Notes: generated from the sequence alone by a model not told the origin. Positions 13,467-43,752 are shown, counted from the first letter of the stretch. The stretch: 64,000 bases of DNA from Chrysomallon squamiferum (GCA_012295275.1 CM022669.1:6899989-6963988); one strand, 5' to 3'. Numbers and translations: made by a program.

Positions 13467-15907
13467 TTATTTTCTTTTCCAAACAGTTGCCTGTGACACA
13501 GTCCACTGGTTCTTCCTAGCTGTTTCCCTGAGGAAAAATGGCATGTCGAATTCTTCCAGTAAGTCAAAGGTTGGTGTGAGGTGTGTTTTTAAAGCAGAGA
13601 AGCCAGTAACTCTCTCACCTTTCTTATTTTCATATCCACCAAGCCATTTACTCTGAAAAAGCAAAAAAAAAAAAACAACAGTTAATAAATAAAAACAAAT
13701 TTTAAAGCTCCAATTAGAATATTAGACAATTTAAAGTTATAACTAGAAGGATTAAATTGAATAATATTACAATTTCTTATTACAAGTAAACCGCAAATTA
13801 AACATAATAATGTACTTGTTATATTACTGTATTGTATTATTTCTCTATGGTATTTTTACTTATTTTATTTTATTTCATTTCATTTTATGAAATTTAAAAA
13901 ATGTCTTTGAAAATCCATAGAAAACAATAAAACTTATGAAGAATGAGACATATCATAGATGCAGTAAGTTTGTCTGATACACTGACATTCAAGAATATAT
14001 CTCAACTGTTCTATTCCTTATCACAACCTCATATGCATGAGTAACACATCAAAAGTCAAGATATGTACTGTCTTGATTATTACTGCATTATAAAATTTAA
14101 ATGACAGCAGACTTCTCCTTTAGTATGTTAATCAAAAATATTCTCAAACATCTAATACAATGTTGCCAATTGCTTTAAATAATCAACTTATGCTTTAGCA
14201 GTGTTGTTAAATAAAATAAACTTTTAAGTCTTCCAGTTTACTTTTTCACAGAATTCTTCCATCCAGGTGTATGGAGCTGTTATGATCAAGACTCCACCTG
14301 ATGCAACGAGTTCTGAAAGTCTGAGTAAGAAAGCCTTGGGATCATACAAACGACAGATGACATTTGCAGCCAGGACAATTCCAAACTGACCCAGATTTTC
14401 GGGCAGCTTGCAGGCATCACCCTGCAGGAAAGTCACTTTGTCTCTGTCCTGATAAAATGAAAGTGGAAGAAAAATATCACTAAAGGTAGACTTTTGAAAT
14501 AATCAATTTTTTTAATTCCTAATGTTAATTTCATTTTCAAAATGATGTCAGTTATTTAGACAGGTTTCATAAACTGATTTAAAAATTAAATAAATAATGG
14601 GAAATCATCAAAAAATGTCATAAATAATTAACATATTATATAATGGAAAAGAAGTTTTCTTATTAAATATAAATAGTAACTTGTCATCATGAATTACTTT
14701 AAATGATTCATAAATAAATAAATTACAGCTGGAGTTTTCTTAGAATACATTATCTTAAATAATTGTTTTATGAATAAATAAAAAAAAAAATAATAATAAA
14801 AAAACACACAAAAAACCAACCAACATACATTTATCATAAAATACAAACCATTCATTTATTAAAAGAAAGGGATATTATAAATTATTTATGTATTTTAAAT
14901 TATTCATTTATTAAAAGAAACAGGTTTTGTAGGTTATTTATTTATTAACATAAACTGAATATTCTAAATTCTTGATTTATTTGTATTAAAAACACCATAC
15001 ATACAATGTCAGCTGGAATTTTTGCTGTCAACTGAGTTCTCAAATCACCTTCCTCAACAACAGAATACTGCATCTCTCCTGTCACCTTTAGATAGTTGCA
15101 AGTGTCAATAAATGAGTTGCTGTAATCAATGCCTACTACTTCATTTATTTTGCGGGCAAGTTCAAATGATGCTCTCCCAACTGCACAACCAATATCTAAG
15201 GCTCTGTTCGGAACTTTAGCCTGTTTAAAAAAAAAAAAGGGAAAAAAAGCAATAAAAATAGTTTCTGACTAGAATTTTCTTTTAAAAGACACAGTACATC
15301 TTTATATATAATACCTATTAGCAATATTCTGGATTACCATAATACAAACATATCGTTAATGTTTTTGTTTGTTTTTTAATATGAATACATCACTCAGTGT
15401 ATGTTTCTTCTTTATTTAGTCATTTTAGTGTCATCTTTCTCTAATATTATATTTAATGGAGGATAAATATATATTGATCCTTTTATGTTCCTTTTGTATT
15501 TTATATATAAATTAGAATTAAGGAATATTATGCTGAAGAGATATAAATATATGTTAACAATTATATTATATCAAACAGCTGAAGGCTGCATAATGATAAT
15601 TTGACAAATAAAACTTATTCTGCCCTATATGGCTGACTTTTAATGATCAATTGAATATAAGCATCTTGTAAGTAAAACATAACTTTTGATATATCTACCA
15701 TTGCATAAACTAAAAAGGATAAAAATCCTGAGTGCACTATACAGCATCTATCCCGACATCTTGCACGTCTACTGTTGCTCACAACCATACGTCACTAATA
15801 CATCGACAGAACCATCTTAAATGTATACTTAGGCTTATCAGTTTATGTCGTTTGTAAGATAAGCCAAACACATATTAAAAAATTATGATTATTAATTTGG
15901 TTTGACA

Positions 15908-15958
<51 letters not shown>

Positions 15959-16309
15959 TAACCTTAATTAGTTAATACTATAATAGGTCATACGACTCAT
16001 AGTCATACTCATGATACTGTGCATGTAACTCACATCAGGTTGGTAGTGTTTTAAGCACAGTTCAGCACAGCGTTTTGGAAAATCTAAGGACGATTTGGGT
16101 CCAAACTCGTATCTAAGAACTTCTTGTGGAGAACCATAATGAAAGACTAAGTATTGACCAAGTAATTTGTCAGATTCATAAACGTTTTCCCTATTTCTAG
16201 CCTTCCTCTCTCTGAGCAGACGATATGTCGAATAAATGGCAACGCCTGCTGTCAAGGCATACGTTGAAATTACAATGCTCCTGTGATCTAATCCTATCCA
16301 CATTGGCAT
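13467..16309 (-). CDS. OvoA C-terminal-like SAM methyltransferase, membrane-anchored (complete, 4 exons)
   Basis: Exons on minus: 16309-16034, 15220-15005, 14448-14242, 13652-13467, all GT-AG and all phase 0, giving 294 aa. Residues about 11-29 form one hydrophobic helix followed by Arg/Lys-rich sequence, a likely signal anchor. Then comes FHYG (56-59), as in the C-terminal methyltransferase domain of OvoA (5-histidylcysteine sulfoxide synthase). SAM motif I is LDIGCAVGRA (D101, G103, G107), with acidic D124 after the next strand. The third exon ends in ITAPYTWMEEF, and the last exon carries WLGGY and the family signature RETARKNQW...ATVWKRK. The family relation points to N-methylation of a mercaptohistidine (ovothiol step), but substrate is inferred only. 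No sulfoxide-synthase domain is present, so this is a free-standing methyltransferase. The start was chosen because a second Met follows two codons later and the exon opens directly after an AT-rich, CpG-bearing promoter region. Confidence 0.88.
15909..15958. repeat. (ATT)n microsatellite
   Basis: About 50 bp of att triplets in the first intron of the methyltransferase gene. Confidence 0.9.
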
Positions 16310-16850
16310 TGTGTCAGTCTCTTTTCACTAAACCCGTATTTGAATGTCAATGGCACGCTTTGCAAAACAACTTCTCATTGACTTTCAATAATAGTCGCGA
16401 ACTAGGAAGTGATACTGAATGGCACATGTTACGTGCGCATGCTTGACTTTGTTTGACAGAAAGTTCCCGACATGTTCCGACGCGTTAGGAGCAGGTGTAA
16501 AGCTTTCGTGATTTTCCGGGTACTTTCGGTTCAATCGAATCCGGGTGATTTTATTGAAACAAAAATAATAGGACAGGTGTCCAGCATATAATTTGCATTA
16601 CTTAATTGCTGAAATTAATTTAATATTCCACTGATTCATTACAAAATTGACACCAAAAACACCTGTAACGCATTAAAGTATTAATTATGCAAGTCTTGTC
16701 ATGCTGTTGAAGAGGCGGTATATATTAACACATATATCCAATCATTTTAACGGATTACCTGTTCGGCTTTTTTCAGTTTCCCTCCGGAAACAAACGGAAG
16801 TTAGAAATAGTAAACATTATGGCGGTCTAAACAAAGTTGAACGGATTGTT
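16310..16850. promoter_or_regulatory. Divergent promoter region between the methyltransferase gene (-) and CCDC171 (+)
   Basis: The two genes are head to head. The interval is richer in CpG than its surroundings. It has an NRF1-like TGCGCATGC (16434-16442) and a YY1-like ATGGCGG (16819-16825) oriented for the plus strand. The first, non-coding exon of CCDC171 probably begins near the YY1 site; its donor could not be fixed. A bidirectional promoter is inferred from spacing and motifs only. Confidence 0.5.
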
Positions 16851-17850
16851 AGCAACGTATTAAACAAAATCGTGCAAAGTTGCAGAGTAATCATTTTGGG
16901 TATAAAAGCCTTGATATATTTATATGATTTTTCTGTTTTCAAAAAGAATGGTCTGACATTCATTCGCATATTGCTACTGCTGATCGTCATCATATATAAT
17001 AACCAAAACTTGCAAAAGGTTGAAAAGTCACTTGACTTCTTAATATTATAACTAGACTGTGAAAGTGAACTGTTAAGTATAAATTAGAGAATTGTTAACT
17101 CGGTCCATCCTCACTCCAGCTTGACGCTTCGCTAAAGCAACTTTTATGGGATTTTTCAGTGTGATATAAAATTAATAATGATTTGATGAGTTTATATATT
17201 CTTTCTCTTTATGATATTGTAACTTTCAAAATAATAATAGTTAATGAATATTATATATATAATTATAGTTTACTAATATTTACTCGTGATTAATAGTAAC
17301 AATATTATTTAAATACAGATACACAAAACATTAGACAGTATAATGAATATTTTAATGTAATGCTATTGCCATGAGGATAGCTTATAATATATGCAATATT
17401 TATTAATTTTTTTCTTCTAAAGCAGTCATAAATAAAGTAAGCACAAAAGATAACTAAAACAATAAGTTCAGAATAACAAGAAAATATGTTTGTTTGATTT
17501 TATTTGAAACTCCTTCCCCTATTTCTGTGGGGTTTTTTCTCGGTCTGTCTTTTAACAAAACTGTTTTTCTCTGTACCAACACAAACACTGGTAGTTACAT
17601 TTGAAATATTATATTTGTCACCTACACTGAGGATTCGTATTCAGATAAAAGCACTTTATGCAAAATTACATCTAACATCTAATGACAGAATACTTTGTTT
17701 AATTTTTTATATCAGTTGTGATGATTTTATATACCTAAAATAAATGTATTAATCTGGGTATTAATTATTTATTTTTAAATTGTAGTGAATGTAAATAATA
17801 TTAAAATATGTATGAGTATATATGTGGTATTTTTCTATGTATATTTTTAG

Positions 17851-34863
<17,013 letters not shown>

Positions 34864-37800
34864 CAAAATTTTAATCATTATATTAACCCTTTTGTTCCCA
34901 GGACCTATGTCACAATGGCAGATACTAAAGCATTTATATTAATCTCAAAACATAATATAATTTATGAAAAGTTTCTAGGATTACAAATTTTTCATTTCTT
35001 AAACAATAGTTAATATCAGGGATTTAATTTTCCATGAATTTTCAGATTTTTTAAGCATTTATCTTTATATATATTTTTGTCATCATTATTATTATTATTG
35101 TTGTTGTTTTTGTCATTATTATTATTTTATTTTTATTTTTTTTTAATTTGAACAATTATTTTTATTTAAACTAAGTTATGATACTAATAATTTGATTATA
35201 ATTTTAAAATCTAAATGATATCTATGTGAGTAGTGACAACCATTTTATAATAAAGTCAGCATTTAATTTTTGTTATGTTTATTCCAGTCTAAACCAAACA
35301 AAAATGAACTTGCACACATAAAATAAACATTTAATAATACAATGTTTAGTACATATATTTATAGGAATTTCTTGATATTATATAATTTATTCCAGTTTTT
35401 AAATAAATATATACTTACTATACTAACTCTTTTTTTTTTATAGCTTATATGTAAAAAGTGAGTTTAATTAAACCAATGTGTTGTATAATTTATTTAAGAT
35501 TGTATATATTATCCAAAGAAATGTTTTATATTTAATGTAATTATAATAATAAATATTTTAACTAACTTATTCTAAGTTTTGTCAGTGTGATTCTGTTAGG
35601 AGAAATCTACCAGACTTAAAATTAAAATCAAAATGTTTAATGTAGTGTCATATGCTGTCACCATATTTCTCTATAGTAAGATATATGTATAAAATAAAGC
35701 CAGGATGAGCAGAACAGTAATATTTTTGGATTTTTTGTTACTGTTTTTCAAATTAGAATCTGTTATGGCCACTTCAGGTGTCATTACTGTCATTATTATT
35801 TTTATTATTATTATTATTATTTTTTTGCTATCAATTTTTGTATAATTATTCATCATATATATTTTTATTGAATATGGGCAAGTATCTAATTATTTTTTGA
35901 CAAATGTTTGCAAATGGCATATATATATACTTGAAATATAGTGAAATAAGGAACATATTTAACTAGTTCATTTATGAGTACTTAAAAAAATTAATGATAT
36001 TACTGTCATACACAGTGTGATTAATGAATTCATCATCTGATCAGTTGTATGTCACTATATTGACAGATATCAATTATTTTATCGTTTTACTGGATTTTCC
36101 GATTTATACGGTTATTTGTCTGTGATATTAGTGTATTATTACCTTACAGTAATGACTACTCCAGTAAATTGCATTGTACTTCAGTTCTTTGTATTTGTAT
36201 GTAATGTAATGTTTGTATGTACATAAGTAACCTACCTGTACTTTTAAAAAATAATTTTATTGTTTTTATTTTGATTAAAATTGTTAAAAAGTATTAACTA
36301 TATAGTTTGTAGCCTATTTACTGGGTGAGAATCCAGGAGGGGTGTAAAGATGAATATCAAAGGCTCATGAAGCCACTTTTAATAAAGACAGATGAGAGGT
36401 ATAGATACAAAAATAAACTTTTCATTAGTTTTTTTTTTATATATATATATTTTTTTTAAATGACTGGCCTTTCCTGCTCCACCCTTCGTTCATTTTCAGT
36501 TGTGGTCCAGTTATGTCCATCTCTGCCGATTTCCGGATGGTAATGATTGTTTGTTTTTTTTTTTTTTTTTTTTTTTTTTTTTCTGCAGTTGGCTCGATGG
36601 TCGATAACGATGCATAATCTTTTTACATAGGCCAAGTCTGTGATTTAAAAAGATTTATTTTTTAAATAATTACACCAAAAATAATTTTATAATATGGCAG
36701 CATGTTCTTCTTGTCACGTGATGCATTTTGTTGTTTTTGTTTTTTTATTTATTCGACGTGGGCATTTTACGACATTTAATATTAAAGATACGATTTGTTT
36801 TTATTCCTACCAGTTTTATTTTGGATAAGATCTTGAGCAAAAACAAACAAAAAGAACTATCTTTTTACTTTTTTTATGAATAAAGTAGAACTTTAGGAAA
36901 TACGATGAACAAGTAGTACGACAAATGAGGAAAACTTGAAGAGCACAAATTTGAAAAAGGGAATTTCTTTCATTTTGCCCTTAAAAGGTAACACGTTTAG
37001 GCGTTATTGGCCACATCATTGTGGATGAGGTTGATGGATGGTGAAGACAAGAAACCATCTTTTTTTTAAAAGGTATACTGAACTATCAGCGTCGACAGCA
37101 AAGGCACACGCAGTACAGGCAAGTGTGAGTCAAGTAAATTTTAAAAATCCATAAATTGACAATAAGAACAGCGGTTTGGCACAAAATAAGCATGGACTGT
37201 GCAAATTCTCTTTTAGACAGGTGTGGGCGATCCTTCCAGAATTTCTGAATTAAAAATCAAACAAATAAATCAATAAATCAAGGCTAACAGAGACTGGAAG
37301 TCGGGTATTTTATGTTTGTGTATGTCATGTTAATTTGTTTTAATAATATAAAAGAGGTAAAGAACTGTGCTAGCTCAAAAAAACAAGACAAATGACAAAA
37401 TTTGAAAGGATGGATAGGGTTTTTTCAACAAACACGATGTTTTGCCGTAATAAAATTTACCAGTTACATTTTTCATTTACGGCCTTCCGTCAGTTAATAT
37501 AGGCTAGACTCCATCATGTTGGTGAATAGGTAAAAAACAATGACAAATGACAAAAAAAGGATGGTCGCCGATATTTTGCTGTCGTTACCAGTTCACTGTT
37601 AGTGCCGATGTGTGTGGGCATGTCGTAGCAACATCAATCGAAGAAGAAGAAAAAGCAAATAACAGTAAAAATTAATAAATAAATAATAATAAATAGATTA
37701 TAAATGGCGGACCTGAATTTTTTTTTTTTTTTTTTTTTTTTTCGAGGAAGTGGGGTCTTAAGTTGAACAATTGCGCGGGTCCTTTCCACGAACAACGAGT

Positions 37801-38040
37801 TATTCTCTTCAGTGTGATTGTTCCATGGCAGATCACCAGAGTTTGTTTAACCACATCTCACACGTCACTGATGTGATCGGTTATTTCCTTGTCCTAACAG
37901 TTTTCAACTTACGAAGGATGGAAATTAACGGAATGTTCTGTACATGAACGATGCGTGGTTAAATGATGATATGAAACAGAAAAGCCAACATCAGTATAAA
38001 GTTTTATTTTAGACATTTGATTACAATCGTGTGTTCTTAA
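34864..38040. other. CCDC171 3' UTR and downstream intergenic DNA
   Basis: After the CCDC171 stop there are several plus-strand AATAAA hexamers between about 35250 and 35550, so the mRNA probably ends there. Beyond 36300 the sequence is unique-looking AT-rich DNA with poly-T runs (36552-36582, 37719-37742). A weak direct repeat (aatgacaaa...ggatgg...gatattttgc) occurs near 37390 and 37540. No gene was found. Confidence 0.45.
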
Positions 38041-38048
38041 ATACAATT

Positions 38049-38199
38049 TAGATGAACAATAATGTTCTCTATCAAGAAAAAAAAAATATGAACAATTTTG
38101 TTAAAATTTTAAAACGTAAGACCAACTGAAAACTGCATACAGTGTGTATCTGTCATTTTCATATGTGAAACATTAATAAAACTAAAGTATTCAGAACAG
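38049..38199 (+). repeat. Left arm of a ~150-bp inverted repeat
   Basis: This segment (from tagatgaacaat to aaagtattcagaac) matches the reverse complement of 41637-41792 with moderate divergence along its length. The arms lie about 3.4 kb apart and enclose the Hint exon. No transposon ends or target-site duplication were recognised. Confidence 0.65.
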
Positions 38200-39448
38200 C
38201 ATGAGACATTAATCGATATCACTTTCATAAATATGGAACCGACAGATAAAACTATTTTATACAGCATAAATTTACTTTTTCATCTTTATTTAAATTATCA
38301 ATGTCAGAGTTCTATAATATTTGATGTTTTTAATTTATTAATGATTTCTTTTTTGCGGTTATTTATAAAAACAACTAGCTATCTACGTAAAGAACCGTTA
38401 AACAGAGATAATGACGAATCTATTTCGTTACTGGTTTATTATTTTGCAGGTAAAATAATATTTTGTTTAATACGTAATTTATTTTGTGATAATTATTTGC
38501 ATTTTTATTTTCCATATCTGATTTAAAGAGACGTCTTACTTGCGTAGGAATATTACACACTGTTCACACAGTGACCCACACGTCCCTCTTCTTAGTATGT
38601 AATGGCTAAAAACTCAAAATCTTCATCTTGGCACAATAACTGTCTTTGTATTCCTATTTCATAGACCTTTGCAAAAAAAAAAAAAAAAAAAAAAAACAAA
38701 TAATATCTTTCTTTCCATCTTTATTCCAACAGGCAATGTCAGTTATGAATACTATGTGTGAAAAGAGAGTGGGGAAGGAGATGGATTTGGACAAGTGGAA
38801 GTGGAATGAAGAACAACGAAACGGACAAATCATTTTTACAATCCAAGTCATAAACCAAGTCATAAGTGGCCGCTGTGCATTCAAAATATGATTCAGAATC
38901 TCTTATTATTATGGATCATCTTTATTTCTTCCGTCTCTGATTTTGTTTTATGGACATTATAACCGAAAAACCAAAGATGCCAAATTGACCCCTGTATAAT
39001 AATGATTTTATTTAAGTACAATAATGTAAGGAAATATTATACGAGAAAGATTATCAAGTAAATGATATCTCGAGTTACAGTACGAATAAAATTTAGTGAC
39101 ATTTACTGTAAGAAAATATTGTGATTCAAGAAAATACCATTAATAACCAGATCTGTTCATCAGTTTGAAATTCAAGTTTAAAATTATGCACGTGCGCATC
39201 CACTGCACGAAATGTACATTCATTGCATGTGAATAAAACAACGACACGACGAATCACTGGCTAACAAAAGACTTCAAACGACATTGTAACGAGAGTGAAA
39301 TGATACTTTTGGCTAGAAGTCGGTCACTCAGTCGGTATGTGGTCGTTACGATGTTGTTGTGGTCTAATGACCGACATCTTCGCGAACACTGACCCAGTCC
39401 TACAGCTATTTTATCAAAGCGTTTGCAATTTAGTTTCCTGTCGGCTGG

Positions 39449-39482
<34 letters not shown>

Positions 39483-39742
39483 TGACTGAAAAATAATATT
39501 TTTATTTATTTTTTTTTTTTTTTTTACGTTTTTCTCTCATTATGCATTTCATTAATGATTATAAAAATATTTGTTAATGAGCTTAATATAATTGTTTATG
39601 ACTATCTCAGGATCGTTCTGAAGCGAAAATATCTGAAGAAAAAATACACGAACAATAATTAACATCTTGTCATGAATCAGCAAGGTACCGATATATCTCA
39701 TGCCTTCTATTATTGGACTAGATCCGTCTTCTTGCCATGGTT
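38200..39742. other. Inter-arm region left of the Hint exon
   Basis: A 97-codon plus-strand frame (38233-38526) and a frame after a good-looking acceptor (38733-38891) show no recognisable domain. Poly-A/T runs occur at about 38671-38695, 39450-39479 and 39509-39525. If the Hint exon belongs to an active gene, part of this region would be its 3' UTR. Confidence 0.35.
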
Positions 39743-39849
39743 TCAGTAGCCACGGAAATGTTCAAAGTCGTGATCAACAAAACCATGACATGAAGCTAAA
39801 ATTCCATCGACAACAAGAGTTCCTGTCTCTGTGACTGGTACGTACAAAC
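39743..39849 (-). CDS. Terminal exon of a hedgehog-type Hint domain (isolated)
   Basis: After a good acceptor (ttttctcacag, reading minus) the sequence encodes 35 residues to a stop: LYVPVTETGTLVVDGILASC followed by HGFVDHDFEHFRGY. This matches the end of the autoprocessing Hint domain of hedgehog and related proteins, where a short strand, the GTLVVDG strand and an ASC motif close the fold, followed by an HD..H-like segment. Two exon-initial bases complete a codon from an upstream exon. I could not find the rest of the Hint domain or a signalling domain between here and 42 kb. It may be the last exon of a gene with distant exons, or a relic. The Hint identification rests on one short exon. 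Confidence 0.55.
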
Positions 39850-42640
39850 CTGTGAGAAAATAATATTAGTATTAATAAATCATCAGTATCAGAAATTTTT
39901 GTATCTTCTCATATTGATATGCTATTATTACTGTTAATTTAGTCTGAGACTAAGACCTGTCTCTGGAGACTGTAAGAATTCATTTGAACAATCATATACT
40001 TTTTTTCTTCTTTTTTGTTACTGATTAAGCGATAATTACTGTAAAAAACAGTTTTAAAGAAGTAAGTAAAAGAATGATGTTTTAAAGAAAAATATATTAA
40101 TTCTAGAATCATACATATATTTTACACTGAAGTATCTTTTTGTTCATTATTTTAAATTTCTAATTTTCTAATCAACATCTCACCAACTCTTTCTCTGCTA
40201 CTGTCCATTTTGCTTCTGACTTTTCTAAAGTTCATATTCCATGCAGCCCGCTCCAGAATTATCGGAATATGTTGAGAAACTCTCCCTCAACAAATAAATT
40301 GTCTAATAGATAAAGTTTCAAGTATGGTAATTTTTTTTTACTCCATCGCTTTTTTCCAGAAATTTGGACTAGATGAAGTAAAAATGAACTTACACTGTGA
40401 CAATTATAGCGGTCAGAAAAAAAAAAAAAAAAAAAAGATTTATTTTATGGTATTTATCAGTTCTGAAATAAAATAAACATTGTGCCTGCTGGACATACTA
40501 AGTTTGCTCCAAACTTCTGTTCTGACTTACTGAAGAGAAAGTAAAACGTTCAGAAAAGTACAGGACGGCTGTGTCAGGTCGTAAAGGAACAAACTGAGAA
40601 AGCTGTAGACAGATAACAGGACGGGTTCATCTTACTGTGTGTGACTAGCAACTCTACTTTAACAGGTGGTTTCATCCTCCAAACGGAATATGACCATTCA
40701 GCAGTTTAGATCTTCTAGTGAGGAACCAGACAGTGTGGTATTACAAACAGAAACTTAAGAATGGAGAAAACAAGTTTCTGCTTGCTGTCGGAGTTGACAG
40801 GTCATGGAAGAACTAATTGGACATCCAGAACTTTTTCCCTCTCCTGGTTTTTTAACAGCCTGCAAAGACTATCTCCAGCACAACATTCGGCCATTTGTCA
40901 GACCAGGCGCCATGTTTCCGAAGATGTCATTACGTTCTACGGGGTGGTAATAAAGGCTGCTGTTAGTCACAATATAAACAGTTTTCGGTTTTGCAAGTGT
41001 TCTCTGTGCAGTCAGAATCTGTTATTATTATACAACCATATAGATAATTTCATGTCCGAGTTGGATTGTCATGTCTGATAACATAAATGTTAATTCATGC
41101 AACCTTTTTTTTTCGACTACAAATATTTTAATATATCTGCTGATTTCTCACTGATAAAAGTACTTTTCTATTTTGTATTTCGTTTTTATGTTAATACGTA
41201 AGAGCTTTGAAATCCTTGGTGTTTATCACGTTTTTCTATATTTAAACAATCAGTCAAGAAATATAATACTGTATAAATTTCGTCTTTTTAAAATAAACTG
41301 TTTCTTATTGAAACTGGAGTGAGATGAAGAATGAATTTTGTGGATATCGAGGAAGGAGATTGCTATAAAGAACGTTGTTGCCCTATTCGACGACGTTTTT
41401 CTGTGATTTGATTATGTAGACTTAATTACAAATATTTCGTGAACTACTACATTTCACTTTTTAAATTTAATTTAATTTTATTTTATTTTTTAACGCTAAA
41501 AAGTACACACTACATGCAGAAAAACTGAAAGCTGCAAAATGCATGCTTTGTGACCCTTTTTTTTTTTTTTTGATGGACGGTCACATACTATATTAAAGTT
41601 ACATCTGTTGATGTCACATTTTATGGGTATCGCTTGCAGTTCTGAATACTTTAGTTTTATTAATCTTTCACACATGATAACGGTAGATATACGCTCTATG
41701 CAGTTTTCATTAACGTTGTACTTTATTTACAAAAAGTTTAACAAAATATTTAACATTTCATTTTTTTAGTAGAGAAGAGTATTGTTCATCTAAATATTAA
41801 ATATCCCAACAATTCAACAGACTAAAGATGACATTTTATCTTTTGCAGCGAACCAAAATATAAATTGTGGGTTGTTATATTTAAAAAGCACAATTTCTAA
41901 CGTACACAACGTATTTCATCTTCTTTTATAATAAGTCTGAGTAAACTGTTGTAGATGATCAGTATATTTATTTATTATTAAATATTTACTACGATTTATC
42001 TTCCTGTATTCATATTACTACGACGTTGGCACACATCGTAGTACAACGTAGGCGACAGCTTCTCAGCAGGTGACGGATATATCACGTGAACATGTAGTTC
42101 AGACAGTGTCAGCCCATTTTGCTCACGACCCACTTTGTGAACAGTTTTGGTGCATTATATTCACGTTAGATGATAACAAGAAAAATACAGATCACTGCAA
42201 AGTGTTTTATCCACAGTATTGAGAGCAATTTTTAAAATATTGTTTGAATACCACTGTATTCAAAAGCTGTATAATGTACTTGTCTGTCTTTCCTTCTAAC
42301 TTTTTACCGTATCATCTTTATTTTTATTAGTTGTTTTTTTTACTACCACAACTACTGTTCCTACCACCACTACTATTATTACCTCACCTATTATTATTAT
42401 TATTATTATCGTTATCGTTATTGTTACTGTTGTTGTTGTTGTTGTTGTTGTTGTTACTGTTGTTGCTGCTGCTGCTGCTAATGCTGTTGTGTTTATAGTT
42501 AAATTTCCTGCTGTACATGTGGTTTCAGTATTCTTTCTCCAGCTGTTTTGTAGTGTGAAAAGGTCATGTTAAATTGCTACGGACAAACTTGAACAAGACT
42601 GAAAAGAAAATTGTGCAGTTGGCAATTCAACATAAGCACC
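39850..42640. other. Region upstream of the Hint exon, no gene recognised
   Basis: Contains a poly-A run (40420-40437), a 105-codon plus-strand frame (40761-41078) and an overlapping frame of about 48 codons from an ATG at 40804, neither with a known domain, then the right inverted-repeat arm (41637-41792) and triplet repeats (42380-42482). Upstream Hint exons would be expected here on the minus strand but were not seen. Confidence 0.4.
41637..41792 (-). repeat. Right arm of the ~150-bp inverted repeat
   Basis: Reverse-complement partner of 38049-38199. The match is clearest at both ends (ttctgaatactttagttttatt and attgttcatcta). Confidence 0.65.
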
Positions 42641-42739
42641 CACATCCTATTATTTAGACATGTATACTGCCTCTAAAAAGAAACGCATCATCAGTCAGCT
42701 GAAATAAAATTTGTCTTATATCACATCTGAAAAAACTAC

Positions 42740-43130
42740 CACTATCACCAGTTCTACTACTACTACTACTACAACTACTACTACTATTCCATCATCATCA
42801 GCACCACCATTATTAATATTACTATCGCTGCTGATGCTACTACTATTACTACTATTATCAACATTACAACTGCCATTACTACTGCTGCTACTACTACAAC
42901 CACTACTTCTATAACTAACTTTACTACTACTCTTATTATTAATACAGCCATTGCCACTACAACTACTTCCCCTACTCTTCTACATTCTACTACAACTACG
43001 CCTACTATTACAGCTACCACTACTCCTGTTACTATTACAACATGATGTTATTGTTGTTGCTGCTGCTGCTGCTGTTGTTGTAGTTGCAGCTGCTGTTATT
43101 AGTGTTGTTGTTGTTGTTGTTAAGTATACT
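42740..43130. repeat. Degenerate (ACT)/(GTT/GCT) triplet tract
   Basis: Mostly act/att triplets that switch to gtt/gct triplets near 43045. It gives spurious Leu/Thr/Val-rich frames. The corresponding place in copy 2 (44880-45010) also holds triplets but of different composition. Confidence 0.85.
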
Positions 43131-43671
43131 AACTGTGGCATATAATACATAATACAAGGAAATAGATGGTATTTCCTCATAAGGAAACAGTAATGTTTGG
43201 TGTATGGTTGCAGGAACTTTATCGTGACCTCATTTCTTGAAAGACACACTGTCACTACTACTTCGTGCCAAACATGGCGATTTTTGTAAACTTAAGGAGG
43301 TGATTTAGATGGAAGATAATAAAAATATAAAAATAAAAATAATAATAATAAATATATACCATATATTTTTTTATTAATCACGAGATGAAATTTTACATAT
43401 TCATTTATGTGAGTGTATATATGTACCTGTGTATATGTATGTGTGTATGTATGTACTTACATGTGTACGCAAATACATTTGTATATATGTACTTACCTAC
43501 GCACGCACGCACGCACGCACACTCTTACGTATGTACCTATGTATGTATTTAATATTAAATATAGTAAAATTTTGTTTATTGAAATAGATGAATACAATAA
43601 TTATATAGATTTGAAATTTAGCGATATTATCATCATTGCTGCTGCTGTCGCTGCAGTTTCTGCTGCGTTTG

Positions 43672-43721
43672 TTGTTGTTGTTCTTCTTCTTCTTCTTCTT
43701 CTTCTTCTTCTTCTTTTTCTT

Positions 43722-43752
<31 letters not shown>

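Noticed and set aside
16701-17051. 116-codon plus-strand frame upstream of CCDC171
   Set aside because: No domain, no splice link to CCDC171 in frame. It overlaps the presumed promoter and 5' UTR.
38733-38891. Possible exon after an acceptor-like ttattccaacag
   Set aside because: The downstream frame ends in a stop and resembles no family I know. No partner exon was found.
40761-41078. 105-codon plus-strand frame and an overlapping ~48-codon frame from an ATG at 40804
   Set aside because: The sequence is less AT-rich than its surroundings, but neither frame shows a recognisable domain or good splice context, so no gene is claimed.
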